Part shown: piece by piece, positions 11,471 to 24,800 of the stretch
How positions within the stretch are numbered: the stretch's first letter is position 1
Layout: every line of letters starts with the position of its first letter
Source of the DNA: Ziziphus jujuba
Taxonomy: Eukaryota; Streptophyta; Magnoliopsida; Rosales; Rhamnaceae
Reading direction: 5' to 3'
NCBI RefSeq assembly: GCF_031755915.1
Contig: NC_083387.1
Span: forward strand, 8,004,501-8,068,500
Length of the DNA: 64,000 nt
The notes under the pieces: generated by a model
The model's input: only the letters and a program-made list of their open reading frames with translations
Databases searched by the model: none
What the model was told of the DNA's origin: nothing
Program-made: the position numbers and the translations under genes

Positions 11471-12417
11471 AAAAACCAAAAAAAATAAAAAAAAAATAAT
11501 TTTAATATAAAGATATTTTAGAAATATTAAAAAATAAAAAGATAAAACAAAAAATTTGATGAATTAAGAGGTATAAATCATTAAGACCTTTAAAATAAAA
11601 ATATTGGACCAAATTCCCCAACATTTTAGCCGGCCACCTCCGGGACACTTAACATCTGATTTCGGCATTGTTTGGGTTGTGGGATAATATCCTCATCTCC
11701 TATTTGGTGCTGTATATCCGTTGGATTATAAAATCCGGACCCACATCTTTATCCCCTCCACAACCGGATCAATTCTCCTCAGAAAGTATGTATGGGTTAT
11801 CATTATCCCACAATCGCAGGATACAAAGTTAAACAGAGTCGTTCGTCTTCCCAACCACTTCCAGAATTACTCCGACATCCATACACTCCTCTTCCTCGAT
11901 AACGTTGTCATCGACAATGCCCCATGGTTTTCGCCATTTGGAAGAATTTCAAATAATATCGTCAAACTCCAATCCTTTCCTCTGAATTTTTCTGATTTGC
12001 TTGCATTTAAATATTTCCAAGCCTGTATTTCAGAACTAGTATTATATATATATATATATATATTCGTAGTTGAGTTGATTTTAATGGAGATGAAAGAGGT
12101 CAAATTGAAGCCGCGTATGGAAGCTTGAAACGTGGCTGTTCACATGGTGAAGAAGATAAAGTCATCTTTTTTTTCTTTGATTTTCCCTTGGATTGCCAGA
12201 TTTCTTCACCATTAGACATCCTGTTGATGTGAACCATCAAATTTATTGATTAAATTCGTTTATATTGTATTTGGATTTTTTTTTTTTTTTAAGTTAATGG
12301 AGTCTTTTTTAAACTTGACTTTTATTATTTAAAAATGTATTTTTATATCCTCGTAGAACGACGGTTTTACTCTGTATGCGGTGATTATATTGGAGTATCT
12401 GGAAAATCAGGAATAAG

Positions 12418-12995
12418 CTCGTTTGTGAAGGTAAAAGAAGTTCTCTGGAAGATGAAGTCAGGCTCATTAACAGAAAATTTGAAGATTTTTGTATGACCAG
12501 GCCTACCCCAGCAAACCAGCCAGTCCCCACTGGAAATCAAGCAACCACATGGTCCCCTCCCCCTTTTGGGATCATCAAAATTAACTCGGACGCTTTGATA
12601 GGGAAGGATTTCGCTAGCCTCGGTATTGTAGTGAGGAACCATGTTGGCGAAGTTCTTAAAGTTGAAGTTTGGAAAGAGAGGATAGATATTGCAGAAGCTG
12701 CTGAAGCTGCTGCAACTTTAGGGCTTTGTCTCGCGCCTTTACCGACGGTTTCCGATATGTTTTGTTCGTAAGTGACGCCAAAAGCATTGTTCAAGGTCTT
12801 AACAATCCGAGGTCTCACTCTTTCCAATGCTCTGCAAATGTTTTCATCAAGAAAATATTACAATTGTATCCTGTTTTCAATTCTGTAACTTTTGCTTGGA
12901 CCCCAGGAAACAACAATAAATTGGCTCACCTAGCTGCTAGATGGGGTCTTCTGATAGCTTTTGTGGTCAGATTTCTCCCTTTTTGGTTATTATAA
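12418..12995 (+). pseudogene. RNase H-like domain fragment (RVT_3 type), frameshifted
   Basis: Frame 1 reads MTRPTPANQPVPTGNQ then FGIIKINSDALIGKDFASLG and ends AEAAATLGLCLA. Near 12730 the reading shifts and continues TDGFRYVLFVSDAKSIVQGL, FIKKILQLYPVFNSVTFAWT and NNNKLAHLAARWGL. Order and spacing of the acidic positions (NSDA, AEAAEAA, VSDAK) and the late N-x-x-AH-LA block match the plant reverse-transcriptase-like RNase H domain, found at the C-terminus of LINE elements and as stray fragments. The block is missing from copy B of the duplication, so it is a later insertion in copy A or was lost from B. No poly-A tail or target duplication was found. Confidence 0.75.
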
Positions 12996-14534
12996 ACCCC
13001 CTATTTTATCAAATATATCATATCTTATCTTCTAATCTAAAATTATAATAAATCAATGTAAGGACTAAATATATTTAACCCATTTCACTCCAATCCAATT
13101 CAATCCTCTCATTTATATGTGATCCAATCCACAGCCTTGGTGTGTGGGCAGGACTCAAGCATGCATAATGTGAGCTCGCTTTTGATAAGCGAGTTTGGTG
13201 TGACTCCTGCAATTGACAACATTAAATATATCAAACAAGATTACAAGTTTTTTTTTTTTTTTCAAAAAAAAATGTATTGGATAACATTGTAGTGTTAGAT
13301 TTATGCTCCAGAAGTAATCTAAATCATTGATCAAAAGCCTTAAATAACAGTGGCCGTTGGATCCCCAAGCTAGCTAATAAAGTGACAGAGCCCATTAATA
13401 AAGACAAGTGTGGCCTATCTGTTGGGTCCAAGGTAATTAGGAAATCCTGAGAGGCTAGGGTTTGGAGTCTATATATAGACTACTTTACTTTCTAAAGAGC
13501 CTTCAGATGGATTTTTTTTTTTTTTACGTACTAAAATAATACCTTGGAACCTTTTCTAGTGATTGGGTGTGTCCACACATAGATCCTTCAGCGCAAAAAG
13601 TTAGTAAAATCTCTATGGATAATGACATAATTTATCGCATGCTTTATTCAATATCGATCAGGCTTCCGCTGTGTATATGATACCAGCATGTAGAACTTTA
13701 CTAGGCATTATTGCTCAACTTATATTCGATGTCTATGTGCCCATGAATTATTTGTAATCTCACGCTTAGTTGTTTAATATAAATTGAATGGAGCCCATAT
13801 AAAATCACTATATGGTACAACCCATCTTTATCTATTTATTCAAATCGTGATACCAATGTTATCGCTTCTATTATATGCATATATTGATAGAGTTCCGAAT
13901 AGAGTTTTTTGTTTGAAAGCTAGCGTGTCATGCAAGAGAGGCCATTTTTGGTAGTGGTTACATTTTTTTTTTTTCTGGGACAAGAAGAAATATTTTATTA
14001 AGAAACGTCCAAGGATGAGATAAAGAGCAGGTCAAAGTTACCAAAATTTATTTATTAAATATTTCATGGGGTATTACCGCCACTGATGGGGAAGTTGCTT
14101 GTTTGAGTTAAATACCAAGATGATACAACAGGTGCGTTATCAAGTGGCAATGGGCTAGGCTAAAATGTTGGTCAGTGTCACATTCAATGTGATATGACAA
14201 CAATTACAAAAGAGGCATTCGGGAAGAGACTATAACACCTACAAAGTTAGCCTGTCATATTAATTTGGCAGTTTGATGGGCTTTGTGTTTTCAAAACCAA
14301 TGTTAGGAGTGAAATTTTGACACTTATGGAAGTTTGTATTTCTTCCTTTAATAATATATGGGACCCGACGTAAATTTCCTTTGTACTGTTGATTGTTTCT
14401 GTTGAGAGGGCTGTCATTGACAGGACATGGTCTTAAGAGGTATCCACCCATTTTCTTATCGTATTATAAAATAGGGAAGAAAAAAAAAAAGTTACGAGGT
14501 ACATTTTATTTTGCTGTTATTTTTTTAGATTCAA

Positions 14535-17100
14535 ATTAGATTCATTCATGTGTGATGGATGATAATGTATAATTATAATAAATAATATTAAATATAATTT
14601 ATAATAATTAATTATATCTAAAATTTTATTTAAAATTTTTATTACTGATAAGTATATTTAAATTTTTTTTATTCTTTACAATAAAAATTTGTTAAAACTT
14701 ATAAATTTACTTTTATATATAGTATTATTTGATTATGAAATTCAAATTCAAATATTACCTATATAATTTTTTCCATTTGTAAAATTTTTCATTTATGATA
14801 TAACTCTAACAGATGATATTAAATATAATTTATAATAATTAATTATATTTAAAGATTTTATCGCTAATAAGAATATTTGGATTTTTTTTTAATCTATACT
14901 ATAAAAGTTTGTTAAGAATTATAAATTTAACATCTATTTATAATACTATTCAATTATAAAATTAATATTCAAAAATTACCTATATAATTTTTTCTATCCA
15001 TGGAATTTTTCTATTTAATTTTTTCGTATATGGAATTTAAATTTAAATTTAAATGCATTTATATAATTTAATTTTAATTTAAATATATTTAAATAATATT
15101 TTCCATATATAAAATCCAAATTCCAATTCAAATGTATTTTTTGATTCCTTACAAATAATTAATTTTTATATATTAAATACTCACAGTATAATTTAATTAT
15201 TTATCATTATTATTATTATTTATCCTATAAATATATTTTTACCTTTTAAGATCAATTATTTATGGAATTCAATTAAAAATATTTATTAATTTAATTTTTT
15301 CCATCTATAAAATTTAAATTCAAATCCAAATGAATTTATATGATTTAATTCAAATTCAAATATATTTATATAATATTTTCCATATATGGGATTAAAATTT
15401 AAATTTAAATATATATTTTGATTCTTTGTAAATAATTAACTTTCCTATGTTAAATTTTTATATATAATTTCATTGGATAAAGAATTCAATTTAAATGAAA
15501 TAATAGCATCTTCTATATCTCTTCTATTATCTAATATATATATATATATATAGATATATTTTTTTTAATTTAAGGGATCTTTCCTTTTTTATATATTTTA
15601 AAATGTTTTTCATAAAATAATTATTTTCATTAAATTTTGTAACTCATTGTTTCTATTTACAATTATTTATACCATATATAAAATATTTTATCTTATAAAT
15701 ATTAGTTAAACCCTGCACAAATATGTAAATTTATGATTAATAAAAATCATACCTTAACATATTCCTAAAACATCTTCAATTTTGTTTTATATTAAATATT
15801 ATATATTAGATAATTTAATATTGAATATTAAATATTAAAATTATAGATACTTATTAATTTTTCAATTTAAATTTAAATTTAATAATTATCATTTTAGATC
15901 GAATTTATCCATTTTTTATATTTAAGAATATAATAATATAATTAGAAAAAATAATTAAATAATAGAATAATTATTTAATAATATTATCATTTATGTCAAT
16001 AAAATAAAAATAGCACAGGATAGCAATTAAGATTCGAAATTGAATAAGATCACAAAAATCAACTCAGTCATAATCACAAATCAAATTAATCTTGTACAAT
16101 TTTCATTACATTGTAAATATTCAGTTAGACTTTCAAATACAAAATCCACCTTTTATATAAAATTGATTTTACATGGATCCATATGAATTAAAAATTGTTA
16201 TATGTGTACATATATTTATATATTAAAGTACATTTTGAGCATTTTTTGAAAAATATTGAAAAAAAATGTATTATCCATTTTAAATTTGTAATAAAGAAAT
16301 CAATTTTATTAGTAATTATCATATATTAATCTTATAATTTTATAATAAAAGTTCATTTATTGCATATTCATATATAAATATGTATTAATGTATAGAGTTT
16401 TTGTGTGAAATATCTTTAATAATAAAAATATCTTTTATTACATACATTTTTTTTTTTACCTAATCTTTAAAAAATTCAAAAAGTAACCAAATAAGAAGAG
16501 AAAAAAATTTCTCCGGCCAAGTTTTATTCCATCACCAAAATTAAAATCTTCATACCCATATATTATGGAAATTTTCAAAAATTATGATCAATTTTTTTAT
16601 TCAAAGTTTTACAAAGATTGTAGAATTTTTATTTTTAAAAATATTGTTTATATAAATTATTTGTAAAAATAGTATTTATATAAATTATTTGTAAAAATAT
16701 TATTTATATAAATTATGCTAAAACCGTTGTACATGTTATTACAAATGTTTATAGTCAAATCTTGATAATGCCCATACCTTATGGAAATTTTCAAAAAATT
16801 AAGATCAGATTATTCCTTTCAAGTTTTATTAAGATTACAAAATTATTATAATGCCCATACCTTCAAATTTTATTACAAAATTATTATCAAATGTAATTTT
16901 ATCAATTGTTTGATAATTATAGATAATTATATCAAAAATTAATTGTGTATATATTTAATTATAACCATAAAAAAATATAATGAACAATAAATAATAAGTT
17001 TATAATAAATAAAATAAAAATAAAATAATAATTTTGAAGGAAATTTGAAAAAAAAATATAAATACATAACGTATACGCTTTTTCTTTTATATATTATATA
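14535..17100. other. AT-rich insertion present only in copy A
   Basis: Copy B runs directly from TTAGATTCA (50278) to GTAAATTATTTAAAG (50304), while copy A is interrupted here by about 2.57 kb. It has no ORF of note and is almost pure A/T. It holds weak internal repeats: AATATAATTTATAATAATTA at 14591 and again near 14823, and a TTTTCCATATAT/AAATTTAAATTCAAAT theme repeated at 15000-15420. Probably an old decayed element or tandemly expanded AT DNA; its nature cannot be decided here. Confidence 0.65.
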
Positions 17101-17484
17101 AATGTTAAATAGTGTAAATTATTTAAAGCAAAGTCAGAATGAAGTTGATAGTTAGTTAGCCTCCATTTAATTTAATAGTTATGGGACCATTTTCATTTAA
17201 TTTCCATGTGCCTATTTTTGGTAAAAATATTGAAATTCCAACTCAAAGGATGACTTTTTGGGTGAAGAATCTAGCTAAGATGACCTCAAAATGACAAAAT
17301 AATAATAATAATAAATAGTGCTAAGGGACTTGAAAAGGGCACTGGCCTTATAACTTTACACAAGTTCGGAGAAAATCCTTTTTGGAAATTATGGAAGCTA
17401 AATTTTACTTTTATTTTTATTTTTTCCGTGTATATATATATGTACTTTGTAATTGATGAGCATGTGGTCATCTAAAAATGACTT

Positions 17485-17690
17485 TAATTAATAATTGCAA
17501 TCGGATTCAATTACGTAAAAAAGAAAAACATCTCACCAGTAGAAAATCGACTCTTTAATTAATAATTGCAATCGGATTCAATTACCTAAAAAAGAGTAAA
17601 ATCTCACCAGTAAAAGTCAACTTTTTAATTAATAATTGAAATCAGATTCAATTACCTAAAAACGAAAAAAATCTCACCAGTAGTTTGACT
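17485..17690 (+). repeat. Three tandem copies of a 70-bp unit
   Basis: Each unit contains TTTAATTAATAATTGCAATC, GGATTCAATTACCTAAAAAA and ATCTCACCAGTA; starts are near 17485, 17554 and 17624. Copy B keeps only the last ATCTCACCAGTAGTTTGACT part near 50614, so the expansion, or the B loss, postdates the duplication. Confidence 0.85.
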
Positions 17691-18429
17691 TTCTTGACCA
17701 GTTTTTTTTTTTCCGACTTTATAGATAAATTATATCGATTATGCATAGAAAAATGTTAATGCAATGAATATATAAGCATTAAAATTTTTATATAAAAAGT
17801 GAGTTTAATTTTTTATATGTAGAGAGTTAAATCCTAATTTTTTTAAAAAACTTTTCAATTTAAAAATGCAATGAAGTTATAAAAACTCTTTAAAATGGGA
17901 AAAAAAAATTAAAGAACTTGTAAAAGATTCTCTTACATAATATTTGTTAAATAATTTATATGAAAACCAAAAACATATATAAGTAGAATAATAAATAAGA
18001 ATAAAAAACGTTATTGGAATATACTTTAAATTTTACTAATTATTTTAAAAAAATTGTTATAATTAAAAATATATCATTTATTTTAAAAAAAGCTATAATG
18101 GTATATCTTTAAATTGAAGCTGTTAATAGTATTTTTCCTAAGTAATATGCGTCACATGCTTTAGGATTAGAGAAATTCGCACCTTTACATCCCAACCAAA
18201 ATTTATTAGAGTTGGCCATCTCACCCAAAAAATAAAAAAAAATAAAAAAAAATGATATTGTACGCTATGAACTCACCAAAGTCTTGAACCATTTGGTCCT
18301 TTTAAATTTTCCTTTTTTTTTTTTCCTTTTATTACAAATTTTCCTTTCTCTTTTCATTTACGAAATTGTGGCTCCGATGGGGACCCAATCTTATTTTCGT
18401 CTTTACTGGTTTTCTTATGCCGCGAAGTC

Positions 18430-18655
18430 TATGATATTTGGTATGAAGGGGAAGAAGGAATTGTCAAAGAGGTTAAGAGATTGAATACTTGACCGTCACT
18501 TTACATCCTCAGGCATCCTGCTGGAGATCCAATTTTGACAAATCAAGAAACTGAGGTTTGGAGGTGATGAAGAGAGACCCCATAGAGGGAATTGTTAGAG
18601 AGGTCGAGTTTTTGAAGGTGTTCCATCATGCCCAGATCGGCAATAAACAAATCTT
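18430..18655 (-). pseudogene. LRR receptor-type protein fragment (copy A)
   Basis: On the - strand one frame reads DLGMMEHLQKLDLSNNSLYG. After a shift another reads NWISSRMPEDVK, a stop, then RSSIQSLNLFDNS. These are the LxxLxxLxLSxNxLxGxxP repeats of plant extracellular leucine-rich-repeat proteins such as receptor kinases. Only a few repeats remain, with a frameshift and stops; no signal peptide, transmembrane segment or kinase is present. Copy B carries a shorter version at 51785-51945. Confidence 0.68.
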
Positions 18656-19317
18656 AAATCTAAAATTTGCAAAGAACCAAAACTACTGATTACTCCTGGG
18701 TACGCATCGCTCATTCCTGGAGCTACGAATGAGCCTATTCTGTACAATGCTTCCACGAACAATTAAAAAACAATAAAAAAAAAAAAATAGCCACAAAGGG
18801 CACGAAGCATTGTAAGAGTTACAAATGTAGAAGGAAACAGAGGTGAAGGAAGTGAATGAAATGAAAAAAGACACAAAGCATTGCACGATTTACAAAAGGA
18901 TATAAAAACAAAAATAAAAATAAAGTTGAAAAAGCAACATTTAAAATAAAATCGAAAATAAAAAAAAGCCAATCAAATCAAAATTGAGTGCAATTGATAA
19001 ATTTAAAAACATCCACAAATATTTGGATATCTATTGAATTATTTCATTTTTTTTTTATTTAAGAACAATTCGTGCCCGACTTTGTAAAAACCAGTTAACC
19101 ATCCCTAATTAACATCGCCTAACTTTTAATTCTACCAAATAAATAAAACAAATAAAGATAAATCTAGATCTAAAACTCCTTCCAATCTCTATCATCATCC
19201 TTAATTTACAGTTCCTACAATTTCTCAGCAACCAAACACAAAAAAGAGAATTGACCAACACAAAATCCATAGGAAAAGAAAATTAAGAGAGAAATAAGAA
19301 AATAGGAACGAACAATC

Positions 19318-19475
19318 CATTGACCGAGAATATCAAGTAGGAGCTCACTGCCATTGGATAGGTAGGCAGCAGCGGTGTACATAAGGTAGCCATAGACAAT
19401 TATCAAAAAGAGATTACGAAATGCGATGGTGGTACTAGACATAAGACCCTAGGTCTGCTCTCAGGTAGACTCCGC
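19318..19475 (-). pseudogene. NCL-type sodium/calcium exchanger, exon fragment (copy A)
   Basis: The - strand reads SSTTIAFRNLFLIIVYGYLM then YTAAAYLSNGSELLLDILGQ. This is the first membrane segment and the start of the alpha-1 repeat region of plant EF-hand Na+/Ca2+ exchanger-like (NCL) proteins, which in the family continue G-P-G-I-V-G. Upstream in the same frame the conserved EQT block is flanked by two stops (near 19466 and 19457). Similarity stops after ILGQ, at what would be an exon end. Compared with copy B this copy is more damaged. Family assignment comes from remembered conserved blocks. Confidence 0.72.
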
Positions 19476-20024
19476 AGTATAAAAAATGGGATCAAGATGA
19501 AAAGAAGATTGATTGATTCCGATTATCATGAATCCATCGGAGCCCGAATTTCATAAATCAAAAGAGAAAGGAAAATTTGAGGGGAAAAAAAAAAATGGTA
19601 AATTAAAAAGATTTAAAAAAAAAAAAAAAAACTCTTTTAAGTTCACATGCCAAAAACGTGATAATTCTGTTAATAATTTTAATTTAAACATAAAATTTTA
19701 AAGGGATCACCGATGAAAAATAAAAATAAAATTTTAATTTGTAAAATTTTATATAATATATATTATTAAAAATAATAATTATTAAAAAATTAATAAATAT
19801 TTGATTGTAAATAAAAAAATATATTAAATATTTAATAAATTTATATATAAATTAAAATAATTATATTAAATATTCGTTCAGTTTCCTATGAATTTTAAAT
19901 ATAAAATTTAAAATTAACTAAAATAATTTAAAAAAATTATTTATTTTTTAATCAAATGCACAACATCAGAATAAATTTTTTAAGTTATAAAATATCAGCT
20001 TTAATAAAATTTGAAGTACAAAAA

Positions 20025-20077
20025 TGTGTCCTCTTTTTGGTAAGACACATTTGGATTACTTGCCAAAAAAGGACACA
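20025..20077. repeat. Inverted repeat upstream of the OSC TATA box
   Basis: Left arm TGTGTCCTCTTTTTGGTAAG (20025-20044) pairs with right arm CTTGCCAAAAAAGGACACA (20059-20077) with about two mismatches and a 14-bp loop. It lies about 185 bp upstream of the TATA box. Copy B retains only part of the right arm (GGCAAGAGGACACATTTGG near 53054), so the stem is not conserved between the two promoter copies. Confidence 0.75.
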
Positions 20078-20261
20078 ATTGGATAACATATTATTAAATA
20101 ATCAGAATCAAAGCAACCAGTAAATGTATTATTTAAAAAATAAATAAAAACAATAAATGCAGAAAAAGAAGAGAAAAAACAATAAAATAATAGGCACTAG
20201 GCGGTGAATGAGTTTTGAGTTGTCTGTCACTCTCTCTCTCTGTCTACTCACTGACTATGTC

Positions 20262-20269
20262 TATATAAA
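20262..20269 (+). promoter_or_regulatory. TATA box of the OSC gene
   Basis: TATATAAA lies in CTCACTGACTATGTCTATAT. It is followed about 30 bp on by the start of a CT-rich leader and 1.6 kb later by the OSC start codon. The same box, leader and splice donor are found in copy B (53249-53256), which supports a real core promoter rather than a chance TA tract. Confidence 0.72.
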
Positions 20270-20291
20270 GTGGAGGTTTTGCTGCAAGCAA

Positions 20292-20435
20292 GGTGATCAC
20301 ATTCACAAGAACCATCTCTCTCTCAAAAACATAAAATTCAGATTTTTTTTTTTTTTTTTTTTTCAGTGAGTGGTTGTTCGCCTGCCTCCTTACTGGCCCT
20401 CTCTTGGAGCTAATTAAGAATTATTAATCTTACAG
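20292..20435 (+). other. Non-coding first exon (5' leader) of the OSC gene
   Basis: The leader runs from roughly 30 bp after the TATA box to the donor TTACAG|GTATAT at 20435/20436. It contains CATTCACAAGAACCATCTCT, a long T tract and CGCCTGCCTCCTTACTGG, and no ATG that opens a useful frame. Intron 1 would run from 20436 to an acceptor at 21825 or 21839, just before the ATG. Start position of transcription is inferred from the TATA distance only. Confidence 0.62.
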
Positions 20436-20713
20436 GTATATATAATATTTTATTTAACTACTACGTTTATCTTGTAATTATTCTTTATTGGAAGAAAACA
20501 AATACATAGAGCGTAGTCTGTGCATATATAGATGTATATAAAAGCATATATATAGAAAAATATTATGGTGTGATTCGTTCGTATGGATTTGACATATATA
20601 TATATATAAAATTTATTTTTTATCCAAAAATCCTATATTCAATTTGTTCTAAATGAATCCAAGGATGCCTTCTCAACAAATTTGGTCCAAAAATTTCAAA
20701 TAAGATAAAAATG

Positions 20714-20744
<31 letters not shown>

Positions 20745-21415
20745 CTTTAATTAGAATACCATAATAATTTTTTTATTAGAATCTCACCTATCAATAGTTT
20801 AAAAATATATATAAGTTCTGATAAATTTTTTTATTCTTTTAAAATTGTAATATTTCATTAAATTTATATAAGATTTTAAATATATTTTTAATAAGTGAAA
20901 TTTTGATAAAAAAATTATCAAAAAATATATGTTATATATGGGCTATCAAAACATATATATATATATATGTATTATATATGAATAGTTTTATTTTAATTTT
21001 AATTTTTTTTTTTACTAATATTATATACGAGTAGTTATGCCATAATGGATTTCAACGCTTATCATTGTAAAAGTAATCAATTTTTAGCATTAAAATATTG
21101 ATTTATAATAATATCTTTTAATATTAAAAAATTGGTTGCACCTAGGATATAATAGATGCACAAATTTATTATAGTCAAATTATATATATATATATATACA
21201 TATATAATTAGATTTAAATGAAATTTTTAATTTTAAAATGAATATTATGATTTTTTTATTTAGTTTTGTATTAAAAGTTAAAATTTAAAATTATATTTAT
21301 TAATCTTCAAAAATTTACTTTTCTAATTAGAATTTTAATTTTATTAAATTTATATTTAATTATTTTTATTAATATAATTGAATGACTAATAAAAAAAAAT
21401 TTAATATGAGCCTAA

Positions 21416-21452
<37 letters not shown>

Positions 21453-21844
21453 GACACCAATTATAACCAACTATATAAAGAATACTTTCATAATGTTTTC
21501 ATAGCAGTATACATACATACACACCAATTATAACTGACTATATAAAGGATACTTTTATAATGTTTTCATAGCAATATACATATATATATATATATATATA
21601 TTAATTTTACGTTCCAACAAATATATATATATATACACACACACACACGTACATACAAGCTTAACTAATATACATATATATATATATATATATTAATTTT
21701 ACGTTCCAACAAATATATATATATATACACACACACACACACGTACATACAAGCTTAACTTTGAGAAAATATATATATATATATATGTATATAAATGTGT
21801 TATTGCATACAATTGCATTATCTAGCAAATCTGGATCAGATAAT

Positions 21845-24800
21845 ATGTGGAAGATAAAGTTTGGAGGGGACGCGAAGGAGCCATACTTGTTCAGCACAAA
21901 CAACTTCCATGGAAGGCAGATATGGGAGTTTGAGGCAGATGCAGGAACACCAGAAGAGAGAGCTCAAGTTGAAAACGCTCGCCACAATTTCTACCGTAAT
22001 CGGTTCCATGTCAAGGCCTGCAGTGACCTCCTCTGTCGCTTCCAGGTAATTATTCTTTTCCAGTTTTCAGGTTAGATATACATTGTGCACCGGATTCTAT
22101 TTCAAATGGACAAATTAGCAATTAAAATCAAGTCAAAGTCAATCTTGAATTGAAATTTGTTTGTAGCCTTGATTATTTTTTTTATTTTAATTAATAGTAA
22201 TGGTAACATTTTAATCAAATTTATTTATTATATAATACATATTAAAATATTATTAGTTAACATATTCATATAATTTAAACATAAATATTAATTAAAAAAA
22301 TAAACTAATTAAATATTATTATATTATCTATCACAAAATTTGATAAATAAATCACTAAATATTTTAATTAGTCTAATATTGTTGTTTAATTAATCATAAT
22401 TTTTAAAATCTAATACCGATGATCTTCAAATATTTAAGGGTTAAGTGTATTTTGGTAATTTTTAATTTTTAAGCTATCATTTTTAAAACTTACTGTATTT
22501 AGCCTTCAATTTTTAATTTGGTGTAAACTGAGCCATGGTTAACTTTGGACTATTGGAAAGTTAATGATCATCCCATGTAAGTTGCAAATGGGTATTAAAA
22601 TGCAATTTTTATGAAAAATAAAAGATACTTTAAAAGAATAAACTGCAAAATAGCCAAGAAATAGGGATCTTTCTATAATTTTATATTTTAAATCATATAC
22701 AAAAATTATAAGATTTTTAATGTAATTTTAAAATTTTACAATTTAGTACTATATATTTTTTAAATATTATATTTTGATACACTATGTGCAACTTATATGG
22801 TATGATTTTTGACTTTTTGTTAGTCATCAATTAACCGTAATCCAATTTGCAACAAAATAAAAAATTAAAAACTTAAAAGGGTGAGTTTTAAAACTGAAGT
22901 TGAAATTACAACATCGCCAAAATAAAAGGTTATCAAAATGCAATTAATCCAATATTAATTACATTAACATATTTTATTATTTGATTGTGATTTACTATTT
23001 CCATTTTCATATTCTCATTCCTATCACACCATTAATGGAATTCCATTTCATTTTTAAAAGTAACTATATTTTTTACTTAGTTTTTTTATTTTTATTTCAC
23101 TTTTAAAAGTAACTATATTTTTTACTTAGTTTTTTATTTTTATTTCACTTTTAAAAGTAATAATATTTTTTACTTAGTTTTTTCATTTTTATTTTTTTCT
23201 TATGTTTTAAATTATACAACATCATATTAAATAATGGGGAACAAAAATGGGAATAGAAAAAGTGAGAGAAGATGTAAATACTTATAGCAATAGTCTAGAA
23301 TTAAGGCATATATAGTCCCCCCATATGTCAACATGGGATTTTTATAGGTAAAATGAGATTTGGGGTTAATATAAAAAATATTTAAAATTTTTAATAATAT
23401 CATTCATATCCTTTGAATGGATCTAAATTACTATTATACTTTTAAGTTAAATTACTTTCAAAATTCTTTTTATTTTTAATTTTTTGTAATAATTAATTTG
23501 AAACTTCAAATTTTTTCATATTTTAATTAATTTTTATTTAAATTATGTGATAATTTTTTCATTTCTATAAAAAAAATGATAATTTTAATTACATAAGCTT
23601 TTTAAATAAGTTATAAATTTGATAAATATCTTTAGCTAAATATATTTGATAAATTATAAAATATTTAGTTGAATATATTTGACAAATTATAATACATTTA
23701 ATAAAATATATTTGATAAATTATCACTTGGTTAAAAAAAAAAAATTTCTTATTAAAATCACCATATAAATTTTTTCAAACTAAAAAAATATTAATTACTT
23801 TAAATAAAATTAACTAAAATATAGACTAACAAAATTTTAAAGTTTTAAAATTAATTATTACAAAAAGAAAAATTGAAATTACTTTAATTTAAATAAAAAT
23901 ATAAAAATAATTTAGACTCCTCCAAATGTATAAATAATATTATTAGAAACCTAAGACATATTATTATAATTATATATGTGTCTTGAGGGAATATTCCTTT
24001 TTTTGTACGGCCATATATATGTCTTGAACTTGTGTTTATTTTAGCAATTTTTTTTTTTAAATTAAGTTTTTGCCACGCTATTGAGTTTCTTTTAATCTCT
24101 TACCATGCAAAATTCCAAAAGAAAAATCAAAATTAAAATAATTTTTTATGTGTTGACTTGAACACGTGGACACGTGGACAATAGACAACAACAAAGCTAA
24201 AGTCGGCATCTAACTACGTTTAGTTTTTGCTGTAACTTCTAAAAACATTAATTTTAATTGTGTTATTAAAATAATCAACTATAAAAATAATTGATTAAGT
24301 ATTTAATAAATTATTATTTTAACACTATTGTATTATTGAAAATCAATATTTAAATATTTAATTGCTATTATAATTTATAATGATTAAAAATTACATTATT
24401 TACTATCATTGCTTTATTTGAAGTATTATATTTTTATTATTATAACATATTTGACAATTACTAAATATTTAACACAATTTTTTTTTTATTATAACTATAA
24501 TAAATGTTGACAAAAAAATATAATAATTAGGAAAAACAAATGAAAGCTAAAAAATATTGATTATAAAGTTGTTTAGTAAAATATTATTAAATAGAGACAA
24601 ATATGATATTTACGTTTTAATAAGGATTTAACATTGATATTTTGGTTGTAAATAATTGGAAAAGCTAAATAAAAATCTCTAAATGTAGTAGTTTGGTTTT
24701 TTTCAAAAATAATTGTGAAAGAATATAAATTATTTGTAAAATCATAATTTTTATATTTTATTAAACATTTAAAATAGTTTTAGATTTTTTGATAATAGTT

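Larger units (their letters stand above)
11798..20460. repeat. Segmental duplication, copy A (ends in the OSC promoter and first exon)
   Basis: From CATTATCCCA at 11801 to TATTTAACT near 20460, this is collinear with 48078-53467. Examples: CAGAGTCGTTCGTCTTCCCA; the 13.7-14.5 kb block with GAATAGAGTTTTTTGTTTGA; the NCL and LRR relics; and the promoter with CTATATAA. Copy A is longer because it holds blocks absent from copy B: an RNase H fragment (about 12360-12990), about 0.4 kb at 13290-13690, 2.6 kb of AT-rich DNA at 14535-17100 and extra tandem units at 17485-17690. Distance from A to B is 36.3 kb, which gives the apparent tandem period. The first 200 bp (near 11800-12000) is open on + for 135 codons, but I do not recognise a product. 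Confidence 0.88.

Noticed and set aside
11721..12128. 135-codon + ORF, partly conserved in copy B
   Set aside because: I could not recognise a product on either strand, and the copy B version is interrupted. Mentioned under the duplication instead of as a gene.
21661..21903. Alternative upstream coding start for the OSC in the TA/CA microsatellite
   Set aside because: The frame upstream of MWKIKFGG runs through microsatellite-encoded YIYIY residues. OSC proteins start at MWK, and acceptors lie just before that ATG.
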